Shown in pieces: positions 8,704 to 17,033 of a stretch of DNA of 41,851 bases (positions within the stretch are counted from its first letter, which is position 1; each line of letters starts with the position of its first letter). The stretch lies in contig NZ_PPRL01000120.1 of assembly GCF_002902235.1 (NCBI RefSeq), positions 1 through 41,851 on the forward strand, in the 5' to 3' direction. A program made the position numbers and the translations under genes. The DNA is from Staphylococcus ureilyticus. Its GTDB lineage: Bacteria > Bacillota > Bacilli > Staphylococcales > Staphylococcaceae. The notes under the pieces are model-generated. The model had not been told where the DNA came from, made no database searches, and saw only the letters and a list, made by a program, of their open reading frames with translations.

Positions 8704-8915
8704 GTCTGGACATAAATAGCAGAAAAATAGAGGCTGGGACATAAATCCCCATTCTCAAAATAAGAGGACCAATCCATAATATGGATTGGTCCTCTTTATA
8801 ATTAAAATATTACAATTTTGACTGTACATGCTTGCCTGGGGATATGGCTCGAGGCTATAGTCTCTCGCTCATATCATCCCTAACTATTTCTATATGCGCT
8901 TTAGTTCAAGTAAAC
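8704..8915 (+). repeat. Dispersed composite repeat, family B copy 1
   Basis: The 409-bp gap between serA and the HAD gene is mostly this element. In order it holds two CTGG(G)ACATAAAT blocks (8706 and 8733), a terminator-like hairpin of 14 perfect bp (8764-8794 region), and TGACTGTACATGCTTGCCTGG. A second palindromic block runs from GATATG to CATATC (8841-8876), and then a degenerate copy of the short-hairpin half of family A (about 8893-8915). Related copies in the opposite orientation lie at 25766-25940 and 37388-37562. The hairpin with CTCTTTATAATT after it could also end transcription in either direction. From about 8916 to 9001 I see nothing further. Confidence 0.85.
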
Positions 8916-9001
8916 CCTGTAAGTCATTAATCGTAATCAGCGTTAACAAGGTGTAAATATATATTAATATACCTTATATTCTTCAATCTTCAATATTTGT
9001 A

Positions 9002-10123
9002 TTATAATAAGATATCTCGAATTTCACCAACATGATTGACAATATATTCAGCATCATAGCTTTCTAATTCCTCACGTGCATTTTGTCCTTTCAAACCGGT
9101 TAAAGGACCGATAAAAGTTGCACCTATCTTTTTCGCACTTAATAAATCAGCTAATGAATCACCCACAATAAATACTTCATTTGGGTTTACACGATTTTCT
9201 TGATTTGTTGCATATTTTTTATAATGCTGCAAATCATTACCATCTAGCGTTGCTAAATAGCTAAATGGATTGGGTTTCCCTAGCGGCTTTAAATCAGGAA
9301 AATGTTCTTCTGCAATCAATACATCACTAGCAGTCACAATATGTAAATCGTCAAACAATGATTTAATCCCTAATGTTTCAAATGGAACGATTGTTTCAGT
9401 ACGTGGTCGGCCTGTAGCAATGGCAATTTGGTAACCAGCGTCTTTTAAATCTTCTAACAATTGTTTGATTTCACTAACAGGTCTAAGCACTATCTCTTGA
9501 TATATATAGCCTTTTTTAAAGTCAGTGCGTTGTTGTTTCTGTTCTACTTCATGATACAATTGGCAACCTAAATACCATTCCTGATAAATTTCTTGTGCTA
9601 GCATCCAGAAAGGACTTTTCAACTCAAATAATTCAGCATCTTTTGTATTTAATTGTACTTTTGCATGTTCAATTAATGCTTGATATATATTTTCTTTACC
9701 AGAACTTAAACCATCTAAAAATGAAAGTGGTAAGTCAAAATTAAGCTCAATATTAGAAATATGATCACCGAGAAATTGTAGTGTTTGTTCACTAAAGTTT
9801 TCACTATTCAATGCAATAGATAATTCCTCTTGAGTAAGTGATTTGCATAAATCAATGTAATGTAATGCAATAACAATAAATAACATATCCCAGTTTGAAT
9901 TCAACCCTAAAGATTTTAACTTTGTTAAGATCTCATCATGGTAGAAGACAATATCTCTTATTTCAGAAATTTGCTCATCACCCAGTTCATGAAAATCTAT
10001 AGACGGGTCAATACCAATATAATCTTTACTCATTAACAGTTCATAAACAGTTAATGCAGATACATCAAAGCACCTTTCTTCACTTAAAAACACACCATCA
10101 ACATCAAATAATACCGACTTCAT
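9002..10123 (-). CDS. HAD-superfamily hydrolase, large-cap, staphylococcal type
   Basis: A haloacid dehalogenase-fold phosphohydrolase with all four motifs. Motif I is LFDVDGV (nucleophile Asp7, general acid Asp9), motif II is IAIATGRPRTE, motif III is the lysine in PLGKPNPFSY, and motif IV is VFIVGDSLADLLSAKKIGA. At 373 residues it is much longer than simple HAD phosphatases. The extra sequence lies between motifs I and II (about residues 15-220), a large helical cap that should define the substrate. GGAGAGG precedes the ATG. It is monocistronic and convergent with serA. The substrate is unknown to me. Because the serine operon has no visible phosphoserine phosphatase, that reaction is one candidate, but only by position. 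Confidence 0.85.
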   Translation of the reverse strand: MKSVLFDVDGVFLSEERCFDVSALTVYELLMSKDYIGIDPSIDFHELGDEQISEIRDIVFYHDEILTKLKSLGLNSNWDMLFIVIALHYIDLCKSLTQEELSIALNSENFSEQTLQFLGDHISNIELNFDLPLSFLDGLSSGKENIYQALIEHAKVQLNTKDAELFELKSPFWMLAQEIYQEWYLGCQLYHEVEQKQQRTDFKKGYIYQEIVLRPVSEIKQLLEDLKDAGYQIAIATGRPRTETIVPFETLGIKSLFDDLHIVTASDVLIAEEHFPDLKPLGKPNPFSYLATLDGNDLQHYKKYATNQENRVNPNEVFIVGDSLADLLSAKKIGATFIGPLTGLKGQNAREELESYDAEYIVNHVGEIRDILL

Positions 10124-10257
10124 CTTAGTTCCTCTCCTTTAATCAGAAAATTCTGATACTAGTATATCGTACTATTTACATATGAAAAGAGCAATGTATT
10201 TCCAAAAGATATATATAGAAATATATTATTAATTTCATAAAATTAATTTGAAAATAA

Positions 10258-10315
10258 AATCACGCTTGAAAATGAAACGATAACATGTACTTATCGCTAA
10301 TTTCCAAACGTGATT
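10258..10315 (-). terminator. nagE terminator
   Basis: A long imperfect hairpin with perfect AATCACG/CGTGATT ends (10258-10264 with 10309-10315) and a CGATAA/TTATCG inner helix. On the minus strand it is followed by TTATTTTC. It lies about 45 bases past the nagE stop. Confidence 0.7.
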
Positions 10316-10362
10316 GTATGAATTGCTACAACTTTATAATAAAACTTTTAAACGACGTCTAT

Positions 10363-11859
10363 CTAACTATGATCTTCTAGTTGCGCTTCCATTTCGTCTG
10401 CTACTTGTTGTACTTGCGTCCCAATGATAACTTGGGTGTTGTGCTTACCACTTGTTGTAACCCCTACTGCACCAGCACTTTTAATCTTAGTTTCATCAAT
10501 AATACTATTATCATTGAGTTCCATACGTAAACGAGTAGCACAATTTGTTAAAGAAGTAATGTTTTCTTTGCCACCAAGACCTTCTACGATTTGACTTGCC
10601 GTTTTTGAATACTTATTTTTCTGTAACTCCCCTTCAGACTCAGCTGAATCTGCAGTGTCACCTGTTGTAGCTTCTTCTGATGTCGGATCAGGTAGTAAGT
10701 TATCACCACGACCAGGTGTATTAAGTTTCAACCATTTTATTGCTAATCTAAATACAACATAATAAATCACAAAGAACACTACACCTTGAACCATTAACAT
10801 CAGTGGATGATTTGCTACTGGATTAATCAAAGATAGTAAAAAGTCAATTAACCCCGCACTAAATGAGAAGCCTGCTGTCCAGTGAAATAGCGCTGCAATA
10901 AACAGAGATAAACCAGTTAATAGTGCATGAATAACAAATAGTATTGGTGCTACAAACATAAATGAAAATTCGATTGGCTCAGTCACGCCAACGAAAAATG
11001 CTGAAATCGCTCCACCAAACATTAAGCCATAAACTCTTTTTTTCTGTTTTGTCTCAGCAGTATGATACATCGCTAATGCTGCTGCTGGAATCCCAAACAT
11101 CATTACTGGGAAGAAACCAGCCATATAGCGTCCTGTAATACCTTTAACGGCACCATCACCCGTTTGGAATTTAGCGATATCATTAATACCTACTAAATCT
11201 AACCAGAACACTGTATTCAATGCATGGTGCAACCCGGTAGGTATTAACAAACGGTTGAAAAAGCCATATAAAAATGCACCACCAGGTCCTAAATCCAATA
11301 TCCATGTTCCAAATGTAACAATTGCTGAGTACACAACTGGCCAAACAAACAACATAATAACCGCGATAAATATACTAAAGAATGCAGTTAAAATAGGTAC
11401 CAAACGTTTACCACTAAAGAACGATAACGCTGTTGGCAGTTCTGTTTTACTAAATCTGTTATACGTATATGCAGCAACTAAACCGATAATCAAACCGATT
11501 AAGACGTTTTGATTATTCATTTGTTCGAACGCTTCATTTACTCCTGTTTCTTTTACACCCAATAATGGTGCTAATTTTTCAGGACTAAGCACGACGGTTG
11601 TTAAGAAGAAACCAACAGCTGCAGCAAGCGCCACTGCACCGTCATTTTTTTTCGCCATACCTAAAGCAACCCCAATTGCAAATAATATTCCCAGTTGCCC
11701 TAGTATCGTTGAGCCTGCTGTAGAAAAGAACGCAGCTATGGTTGGCAGTATACCAAGTGCTGTTAATGCATTACCAATACCAACGATAATAGCAGCTGCT
11801 GGTAACACTGCAACTGGCAACATGAGCGATCTTCCCAAACGTTGAAAGAAACTATACAT
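10363..11859 (-). CDS. nagE: N-acetylglucosamine-specific PTS permease, EIICB
   Basis: This membrane permease imports and phosphorylates N-acetylglucosamine to the 6-phosphate. The IIC domain (about residues 1-375) has about ten membrane segments and the family motifs FFNRLLIPTGLHHALN, GRYMAGFFPVMMFGIPAAALAMYHTA and FVGVTEPIEFSFMFVAP. An acidic linker (about 390-420) leads to a IIB domain with the phosphocysteine in LTNCATRLRMEL (Cys440 from this start). No IIA domain is attached, so it must borrow a separate IIA-Glc-type protein. I start it at MYSFFQ because GAGG lies 7 bases ahead; another ATG lies two codons upstream. The GlcNAc assignment over glucose rests on overall resemblance to staphylococcal NagE. 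Confidence 0.88.
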   Translation of the reverse strand: MYSFFQRLGRSLMLPVAVLPAAAIIVGIGNALTALGILPTIAAFFSTAGSTILGQLGILFAIGVALGMAKKNDGAVALAAAVGFFLTTVVLSPEKLAPLLGVKETGVNEAFEQMNNQNVLIGLIIGLVAAYTYNRFSKTELPTALSFFSGKRLVPILTAFFSIFIAVIMLFVWPVVYSAIVTFGTWILDLGPGGAFLYGFFNRLLIPTGLHHALNTVFWLDLVGINDIAKFQTGDGAVKGITGRYMAGFFPVMMFGIPAAALAMYHTAETKQKKRVYGLMFGGAISAFFVGVTEPIEFSFMFVAPILFVIHALLTGLSLFIAALFHWTAGFSFSAGLIDFLLSLINPVANHPLMLMVQGVVFFVIYYVVFRLAIKWLKLNTPGRGDNLLPDPTSEEATTGDTADSAESEGELQKNKYSKTASQIVEGLGGKENITSLTNCATRLRMELNDNSIIDETKIKSAGAVGVTTSGKHNTQVIIGTQVQQVADEMEAQLEDHS

Positions 11860-11889
11860 AATCATTCCTCATTTCCCAATAAATTACCC

Positions 11890-11926
11890 AAAAAATCACC
11901 ACATGTACAAAATGTCCACGTGGTGA
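11890..11926 (-). terminator. Terminator-like hairpin in the nagE leader (possible attenuator)
   Basis: On the minus strand, TCACCACGTG (11926-11917) pairs with CATGTGGTGA (11905-11896) with one G-U pair, and six T follow directly (11895-11890). It lies about 31 bases ahead of the nagE start codon, inside the predicted leader, so it would stop transcription before nagE unless prevented. This is the geometry used by BglG/GlcT-type antitermination, but I could not identify the antiterminator target itself. Confidence 0.65.
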
Positions 11927-11941
11927 ATGAAAGCGTTATAC
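11927..11941. promoter_or_regulatory. Possible imperfect cre box upstream of nagE
   Basis: ATGAAAGCGTTATAC matches the CcpA consensus WTGNAANCGNWNNCW at 13 of 15 positions; the mismatches are the last two. It directly precedes the leader hairpin and overlaps a possible -10 (TATAAC on the minus strand). CcpA control of a PTS gene would be unsurprising, but the mismatches keep this tentative. Confidence 0.35.
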
Positions 11942-12023
11942 TTGTTGTCATTGTACAGTTCCATAATAACACAAGTTTTATAAAATTCGTATATAAAATA
12001 AGATTCAAAATGAGTAAAATGAA

Positions 12024-12644
12024 TTATTTATGTGCTACAGATGCATTTAATTCATTTTGTAATTGAATTGTTCTTTTTTCCAATTCTTTTGTTAAATATT
12101 CTAATTTTTCATTTCGTTTCATATCTTTAGGCAAGTTTTTTGTTTCGATGGGTTCACCAAATTTAATAATTGCTTTGCCTGTGATTAAACCTAGAATTTT
12201 TTTGGGACCAATATATGCCGCTGGTAAAATGGGTGCTTGCGCCATCATAGCGATTGTAACTGCGCCACGTTTCATCGGTGAGCCTTCATCATATTTCATA
12301 CGATGGCCAGTTGGAAAAATACCAACTGTTTTATTTTCTTTTAATAATTTAATTGGCTTTTTCAACGTGCTTGGACCAGGATTTTCTCTGTCGACTGGAA
12401 AAGCATTAAGTGAACTTAAAAATCCACCGAACCATTTATTATTAAATAACTCTTTTTTGGCCATATAATGAATTTGATTTGGATAAATAGCCATACCTAA
12501 CATAATGACTTCATTGTAACTTTCGTGGGTACAAGTGACGACATACCTATGTAATTGAGGAATATTTTCTTCCCCTTGCACTTCTAATGATTTACATATT
12601 TTACGTATAATTAAATTTAATATACTACTAATAAATCTATACAT
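12024..12644 (-). CDS. PlsC-like 1-acylglycerol-3-phosphate acyltransferase with atypical motifs
   Basis: LPLAT-family enzymes acylate lysophosphatidate in phospholipid synthesis at the membrane. The product (about 206 residues) has the right length and fold signature, but two catalytic motifs are altered. Motif I is HESYNE (H-X4-E) in place of the usual H-X4-D. Motif III reads FPTGHR where FPEGTR is typical. Motif II (NAFPVDR) and motif IV (LPAAYIGP) look normal. I chose ATG 12644 because AGGTGG precedes it; a GTG seven codons upstream is possible. It is divergent from htrA and tail-to-head with nagE, with no shared pathway evident. It could be a genuine PlsC variant or an acyltransferase with another acceptor. 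Confidence 0.78.
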   Translation of the reverse strand: MYRFISSILNLIIRKICKSLEVQGEENIPQLHRYVVTCTHESYNEVIMLGMAIYPNQIHYMAKKELFNNKWFGGFLSSLNAFPVDRENPGPSTLKKPIKLLKENKTVGIFPTGHRMKYDEGSPMKRGAVTIAMMAQAPILPAAYIGPKKILGLITGKAIIKFGEPIETKNLPKDMKRNEKLEYLTKELEKRTIQLQNELNASVAHK

Positions 12645-12722
12645 TTTTCCACCTACTTTTTTCACCTTATATTACCTTATTGATTCTATCATTTAGTGCA
12701 TTAATGAACAAGATAATTTATA

Positions 12723-12752
12723 TTTCAGTCTAAAGTTGTATAGTGATATACT
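12723..12752 (+). promoter_or_regulatory. Possible htrA promoter
   Basis: TTTCAG (12723-12728), an 18-base spacer and TATACT (12747-12752). The -10 is good and the -35 weak. Confidence 0.4.
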
Positions 12753-12810
12753 AGAAAAAGTTGGACAAAGCTTTCATAATAGGAGTTAAAGAATAAATCG
12801 GAGGTATAAT

Positions 12811-14097
12811 ATGTCAGATTTGAACAATGATCAAAATACAAACAATAAACAACCTGATGCGCAAACATCAAATTACAGCCGACCAACATTTAGTAAACGA
12901 ACAAAACCAAAATTTCCATGGTTCAAAACTGTACTTGTTGCACTCATAGCTGGTATCATAGGTGCACTCATCGTCTTAGGTATTGGTAAAGTAATGGAAA
13001 ATACAGTTTTGGAAGATAACGGGTCAACTGTTAAAGAAGCGAATAATAACAATAATGCTGGTAATTCATTAGATGGCAAAAGTGATAAGTATGATTCTGT
13101 GAATCAAATGATTACAGATGTGTCACCTGCAATTGTTGGTGTCATTAATATGCAAAAAGCTCAAAATTTAGATGACTTACTTAAAGGAAAATCTGCTAAA
13201 TCAGAAGAAGCTGGCGTGGGTTCTGGTGTGATTTATCAAAAAAATAATGGATCCGCATATATTGTTACAAATAATCACGTAATCGATGGTGCTAGTGAAA
13301 TTAAAGTACAATTACATAACTCTAATCAAGTAGATGCCAAATTAATAGGTAAAGATGCACTTACTGATATTGCTGTATTAAAAATTGATGATACCAAAGG
13401 TACAAAAGCGATAGACTTTGCAAATTCTTCTAAAGTAAAAACTGGTGACAGCGTATTTGCAATGGGTAACCCACTAGGTTTAGAATTCGCAAATTCTGTA
13501 ACATCAGGTATTATTTCAGCAAGTGAACGTACCATTGATACGCAAACATCAGCAGGTGCGAACAAAGTAAATGTACTACAAACAGATGCAGCCATTAACC
13601 CTGGTAATTCTGGTGGTGCGTTAGTAGATTTAAATGGAAATTTAGTAGGTATAAATTCTATGAAAATAGCGAATGAACAAGTTGAAGGTATTGGTTTCGC
13701 TATACCTAGTAACGAAGTGAAAGTTACAATTAAGGAACTCGTTAAAAACGGAAAAATCGACCGCCCTTCTATTGGTATTGGTTTACTAAATTTAAGTGAA
13801 ATTCCAGATGAATATAAAAAACAATTAAACACAGATAAAAAACATGGTATATATGTAGCCAAAGTATATGCTGATAGTGGACTAAAAGAAGGCGACATTA
13901 TTACAAAAATAGATGATGAAAAAGTCCAAGAAGATACAGAACTACGCTCTTATTTATATGAACATAAAAAACCAGGTGACAATGTTAATCTAACAATTGA
14001 AAGAAAAGGAAAAACACAAAGCGTAGATGTGAAATTAACAGAACAGAAGTCCAATAGCACAGACTCATCTAAAGAAGAAGTCGTCCCTTTTAATTAA
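12811..14097 (+). CDS. htrA: Membrane-anchored HtrA/DegP-like serine protease
   Basis: A surface protein-quality-control protease. The 428-residue product has a polar, low-complexity cytoplasmic N-terminus (1-35), one membrane helix (about 38-61, VLVALIAGIIGALIVLGIG), a disordered N/G-rich linker, and a trypsin-like domain. The catalytic triad is His156 (NNHVIDG), Asp186 (LTDIAVLKI) and Ser267 (NPGNSGGALV). One C-terminal PDZ domain (about 310-405, including GIYVAKVYADSGLKEGDIITKI) follows. The anchor implies the protease faces the outside of the cell. GGAGG precedes the ATG. It ends at a terminator shared with convergent tyrS. One PDZ domain is the Gram-positive pattern, unlike the two of E. 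coli DegP. Confidence 0.93.
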   Translation: MSDLNNDQNTNNKQPDAQTSNYSRPTFSKRTKPKFPWFKTVLVALIAGIIGALIVLGIGKVMENTVLEDNGSTVKEANNNNNAGNSLDGKSDKYDSVNQMITDVSPAIVGVINMQKAQNLDDLLKGKSAKSEEAGVGSGVIYQKNNGSAYIVTNNHVIDGASEIKVQLHNSNQVDAKLIGKDALTDIAVLKIDDTKGTKAIDFANSSKVKTGDSVFAMGNPLGLEFANSVTSGIISASERTIDTQTSAGANKVNVLQTDAAINPGNSGGALVDLNGNLVGINSMKIANEQVEGIGFAIPSNEVKVTIKELVKNGKIDRPSIGIGLLNLSEIPDEYKKQLNTDKKHGIYVAKVYADSGLKEGDIITKIDDEKVQEDTELRSYLYEHKKPGDNVNLTIERKGKTQSVDVKLTEQKSNSTDSSKEEVVPFN

Positions 14098-14150
14098 TAA
14101 AATGTATTAATATGTAAGCAATCAGAACACTTGTTTTAATCTTTAAATAA

Positions 14151-14184
14151 AGGAGTTTGGACATCAATAATGTCCAAACTCCTA
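14151..14184. terminator. Bidirectional terminator between htrA and tyrS
   Basis: A 14-bp perfect inverted repeat (AGGAGTTTGGACAT and its complement ATGTCCAAACTCCT) around a CAATA loop, in the 120-bp gap between the two convergent genes. T-rich sequence follows on the plus strand; on the minus strand the tail is TTTATTTAAAG. Confidence 0.8.
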
Positions 14185-14217
14185 TTTATCTTTCAACTCT
14201 TACGATTAAAAATGACC

Positions 14218-15492
<1,275 letters not shown>

Positions 15493-15572
15493 CTAATTAA
15501 ATATTGATAAAGTTTTGAATAGGCTTTATTTGCATCATTTCTATGATTCAAGAAAATAGTCTCAGAAAATGC

Positions 15573-15797
15573 AAAAAAGCGCCCTTACATAATTATGTAA
15601 GGGCGCATATGCACGGTACCACCATACTTTAAGTCAAACAACTTTATTAATGATACGTTCATTAACTAAAACGTTTGGATAATTACGCTATAAAGGTGTA
15701 TTCATATAAAGACCAACGTTAGTTCGCAGCAATCACTAACTCTCTGAAGATGATACAATATATTACTTCTCCTCTATCCAAAAACGATATCGAATTG
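15573..15797 (-). promoter_or_regulatory. Tyrosine T-box riboswitch in the tyrS leader
   Basis: Reading the minus strand, the leader has a stem I distal block (AGAGAGTTAGTGATTG, near 15747-15732) and a candidate specifier TAC at 15700-15698 within GAATACA, encoding tyrosine. The T-box core is TGGTGGTACCGTGC (15624-15611). A 12-bp terminator (15606-15595 with 15590-15579) and six T (15578-15573) end it. Uncharged tRNA-Tyr would pair at the specifier and T-box and favour read-through into tyrS. This accounts for nearly all of the 397-bp gap between tyrS and sgtA. Confidence 0.95.
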
Positions 15798-15803
15798 ATA
15801 TTA

Positions 15804-15832
15804 ATTATATTTAATTCTATTTTAAAAGTCAA
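15804..15832 (-). promoter_or_regulatory. tyrS promoter
   Basis: On the minus strand TTGACT (15832-15827), a 17-base spacer and TATAAT (15809-15804). It places the transcript start at about 15797, the 5' end of the T-box. Confidence 0.8.
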
Positions 15833-15847
15833 CACTCTGTATTATGT

Positions 15848-15853
15848 TATAAT
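15848..15853 (+). promoter_or_regulatory. -10 element of sgtA
   Basis: TATAAT at 15848-15853, 25 bases before the sgtA start codon. Its -35 would fall near 15825-15831, over the tyrS -35, and is not a good match, so the two divergent promoters appear to share DNA. Confidence 0.5.
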
Positions 15854-15877
15854 ACTGTTTAGCTAAGGAGGACCACT

Positions 15878-16789
15878 ATGGAAAAACAGACGTTTGATAT
15901 AGACAATCATAAAAATAAACAACTTACTAGACTGGAACAGTTTGAATTTATTTATAAAAAAATCAAACACTTTTTCGTAGGTTTGTTTTTCATATTTAGC
16001 TGTTCTTTGGTTATCTTACTCGCAATATCTGTACTTTATTTTCAAAATTTAACAAAAGAAGCAACGCATATGTCAGATAATGAATTAAAACATAAATTAT
16101 TAAATGTGTCTGGTAATGAAGATATTGATTATAAAAGTGATAACATTTTATCAGAATATAACAATTCTATTAATACACTTATCGTTGGTCCAAAACATGT
16201 TAATAGTAATGTGATCAAAGCATTAACCGCTTCAGAAGACAGCTTGTTCTTTCAACATAATGGTATTTTACCTAAAGCCGTTTTAAGGGCGATTGGTCAA
16301 GATATATTTAATTCGATGGATGCTACGGGCGGTAGTACAATTACACAACAACTTGTTAAAAATCAAGTTTTAACCAATAAAAAAACATATAACCGAAAAG
16401 CAAATGAACTAGTACTCTCAATGCGTGCTGAAAAAATACTGACTAAAGATGAAATTTTATATACATATTTAAATATTGTTCCTTTTGGTCGTGATTATAA
16501 TGGCACAAATATTTCTGGGATAGGTTCAGCTGCTTATAGTATTTTTGGCAAACCTGCTGAGGATTTGAATATTGCTGAATCTGCTTATTTAGTTGGGTTA
16601 TTACAAAGCCCCTACTATTACACACCCTATAATGAAGATGGCTCACTTAAACCTAGTGATCAAATCCAAGTCAGTTTAAATAGACAGCATTATGTATTAA
16701 AACGTATGTTAGTAGAAGATGAAATTACCCTTTATGATTATAGACGTGCAGAAAATTATGATATTAAATCTCATTTAATGACTAAATAA
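15878..16789 (+). CDS. sgtA: Monofunctional peptidoglycan glycosyltransferase (GT51)
   Basis: This enzyme polymerises lipid II into glycan strands at the outer face of the membrane, without transpeptidase activity. The 303-residue product has an N-terminal cytoplasmic tail, one membrane anchor (about residues 33-58, rich in F, L, I and V) and a GT51 domain. Motif 1 is ASEDSLFFQHNG with the catalytic glutamate, motif 2 is GGSTITQQLVKN, motif 3 is RKANELVLSMRAEKILTKDE, then YLNIVPFG and AAYSIFGKP. There is no penicillin-binding domain, so it is not a PBP1 fragment. AAGGAGG precedes the ATG. Staphylococci encode two such proteins (SgtA and SgtB/Mgt); the location next to tyrS suggests SgtA. Confidence 0.9.
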   Translation: MEKQTFDIDNHKNKQLTRLEQFEFIYKKIKHFFVGLFFIFSCSLVILLAISVLYFQNLTKEATHMSDNELKHKLLNVSGNEDIDYKSDNILSEYNNSINTLIVGPKHVNSNVIKALTASEDSLFFQHNGILPKAVLRAIGQDIFNSMDATGGSTITQQLVKNQVLTNKKTYNRKANELVLSMRAEKILTKDEILYTYLNIVPFGRDYNGTNISGIGSAAYSIFGKPAEDLNIAESAYLVGLLQSPYYYTPYNEDGSLKPSDQIQVSLNRQHYVLKRMLVEDEITLYDYRRAENYDIKSHLMTK

Positions 16790-16884
16790 AATTATTCATT
16801 AATATTTTTTACCAAAGTAAAGACTAATCCATACGTAAATGAGTTAGTTTTTATATCTCTAAGATAAACAACATTGCACATAGA

Positions 16885-16933
16885 AAAACACTTTCGAATG
16901 ATTCATTTAAAACGAATTCAACGAAAGTGTTTT
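16885..16933. terminator. Bidirectional terminator between sgtA and fhs
   Basis: AAAACACTTTCG (16885-16896) pairs with CGAAAGTGTTTT (16922-16933), with a partly self-complementary loop, in the gap between convergent genes. T-rich tails occur on both sides. Confidence 0.75.
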
Positions 16934-17033
16934 TATTTAGTCTCACTGATTGAGGTCAGTTTCGTTATAAATTGACCTCTATTTTAAAGTCAGAAATCGT
17001 TAGGCCTTTTTCTAAACTTTTTTAAACAAATAT

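Noticed and set aside
11842..12066. 74-codon plus-strand frame across the nagE leader
   Set aside because: It overlaps the ends of nagE and the acyltransferase gene, lacks a ribosome site, and its DNA is explained by the nagE leader and promoter.
13326..13898. 190-codon frame opposite htrA
   Set aside because: It is a mirror of the conserved protease domain. Its composition (many S, P, F and C) is typical of antisense frames in AT-rich genes.
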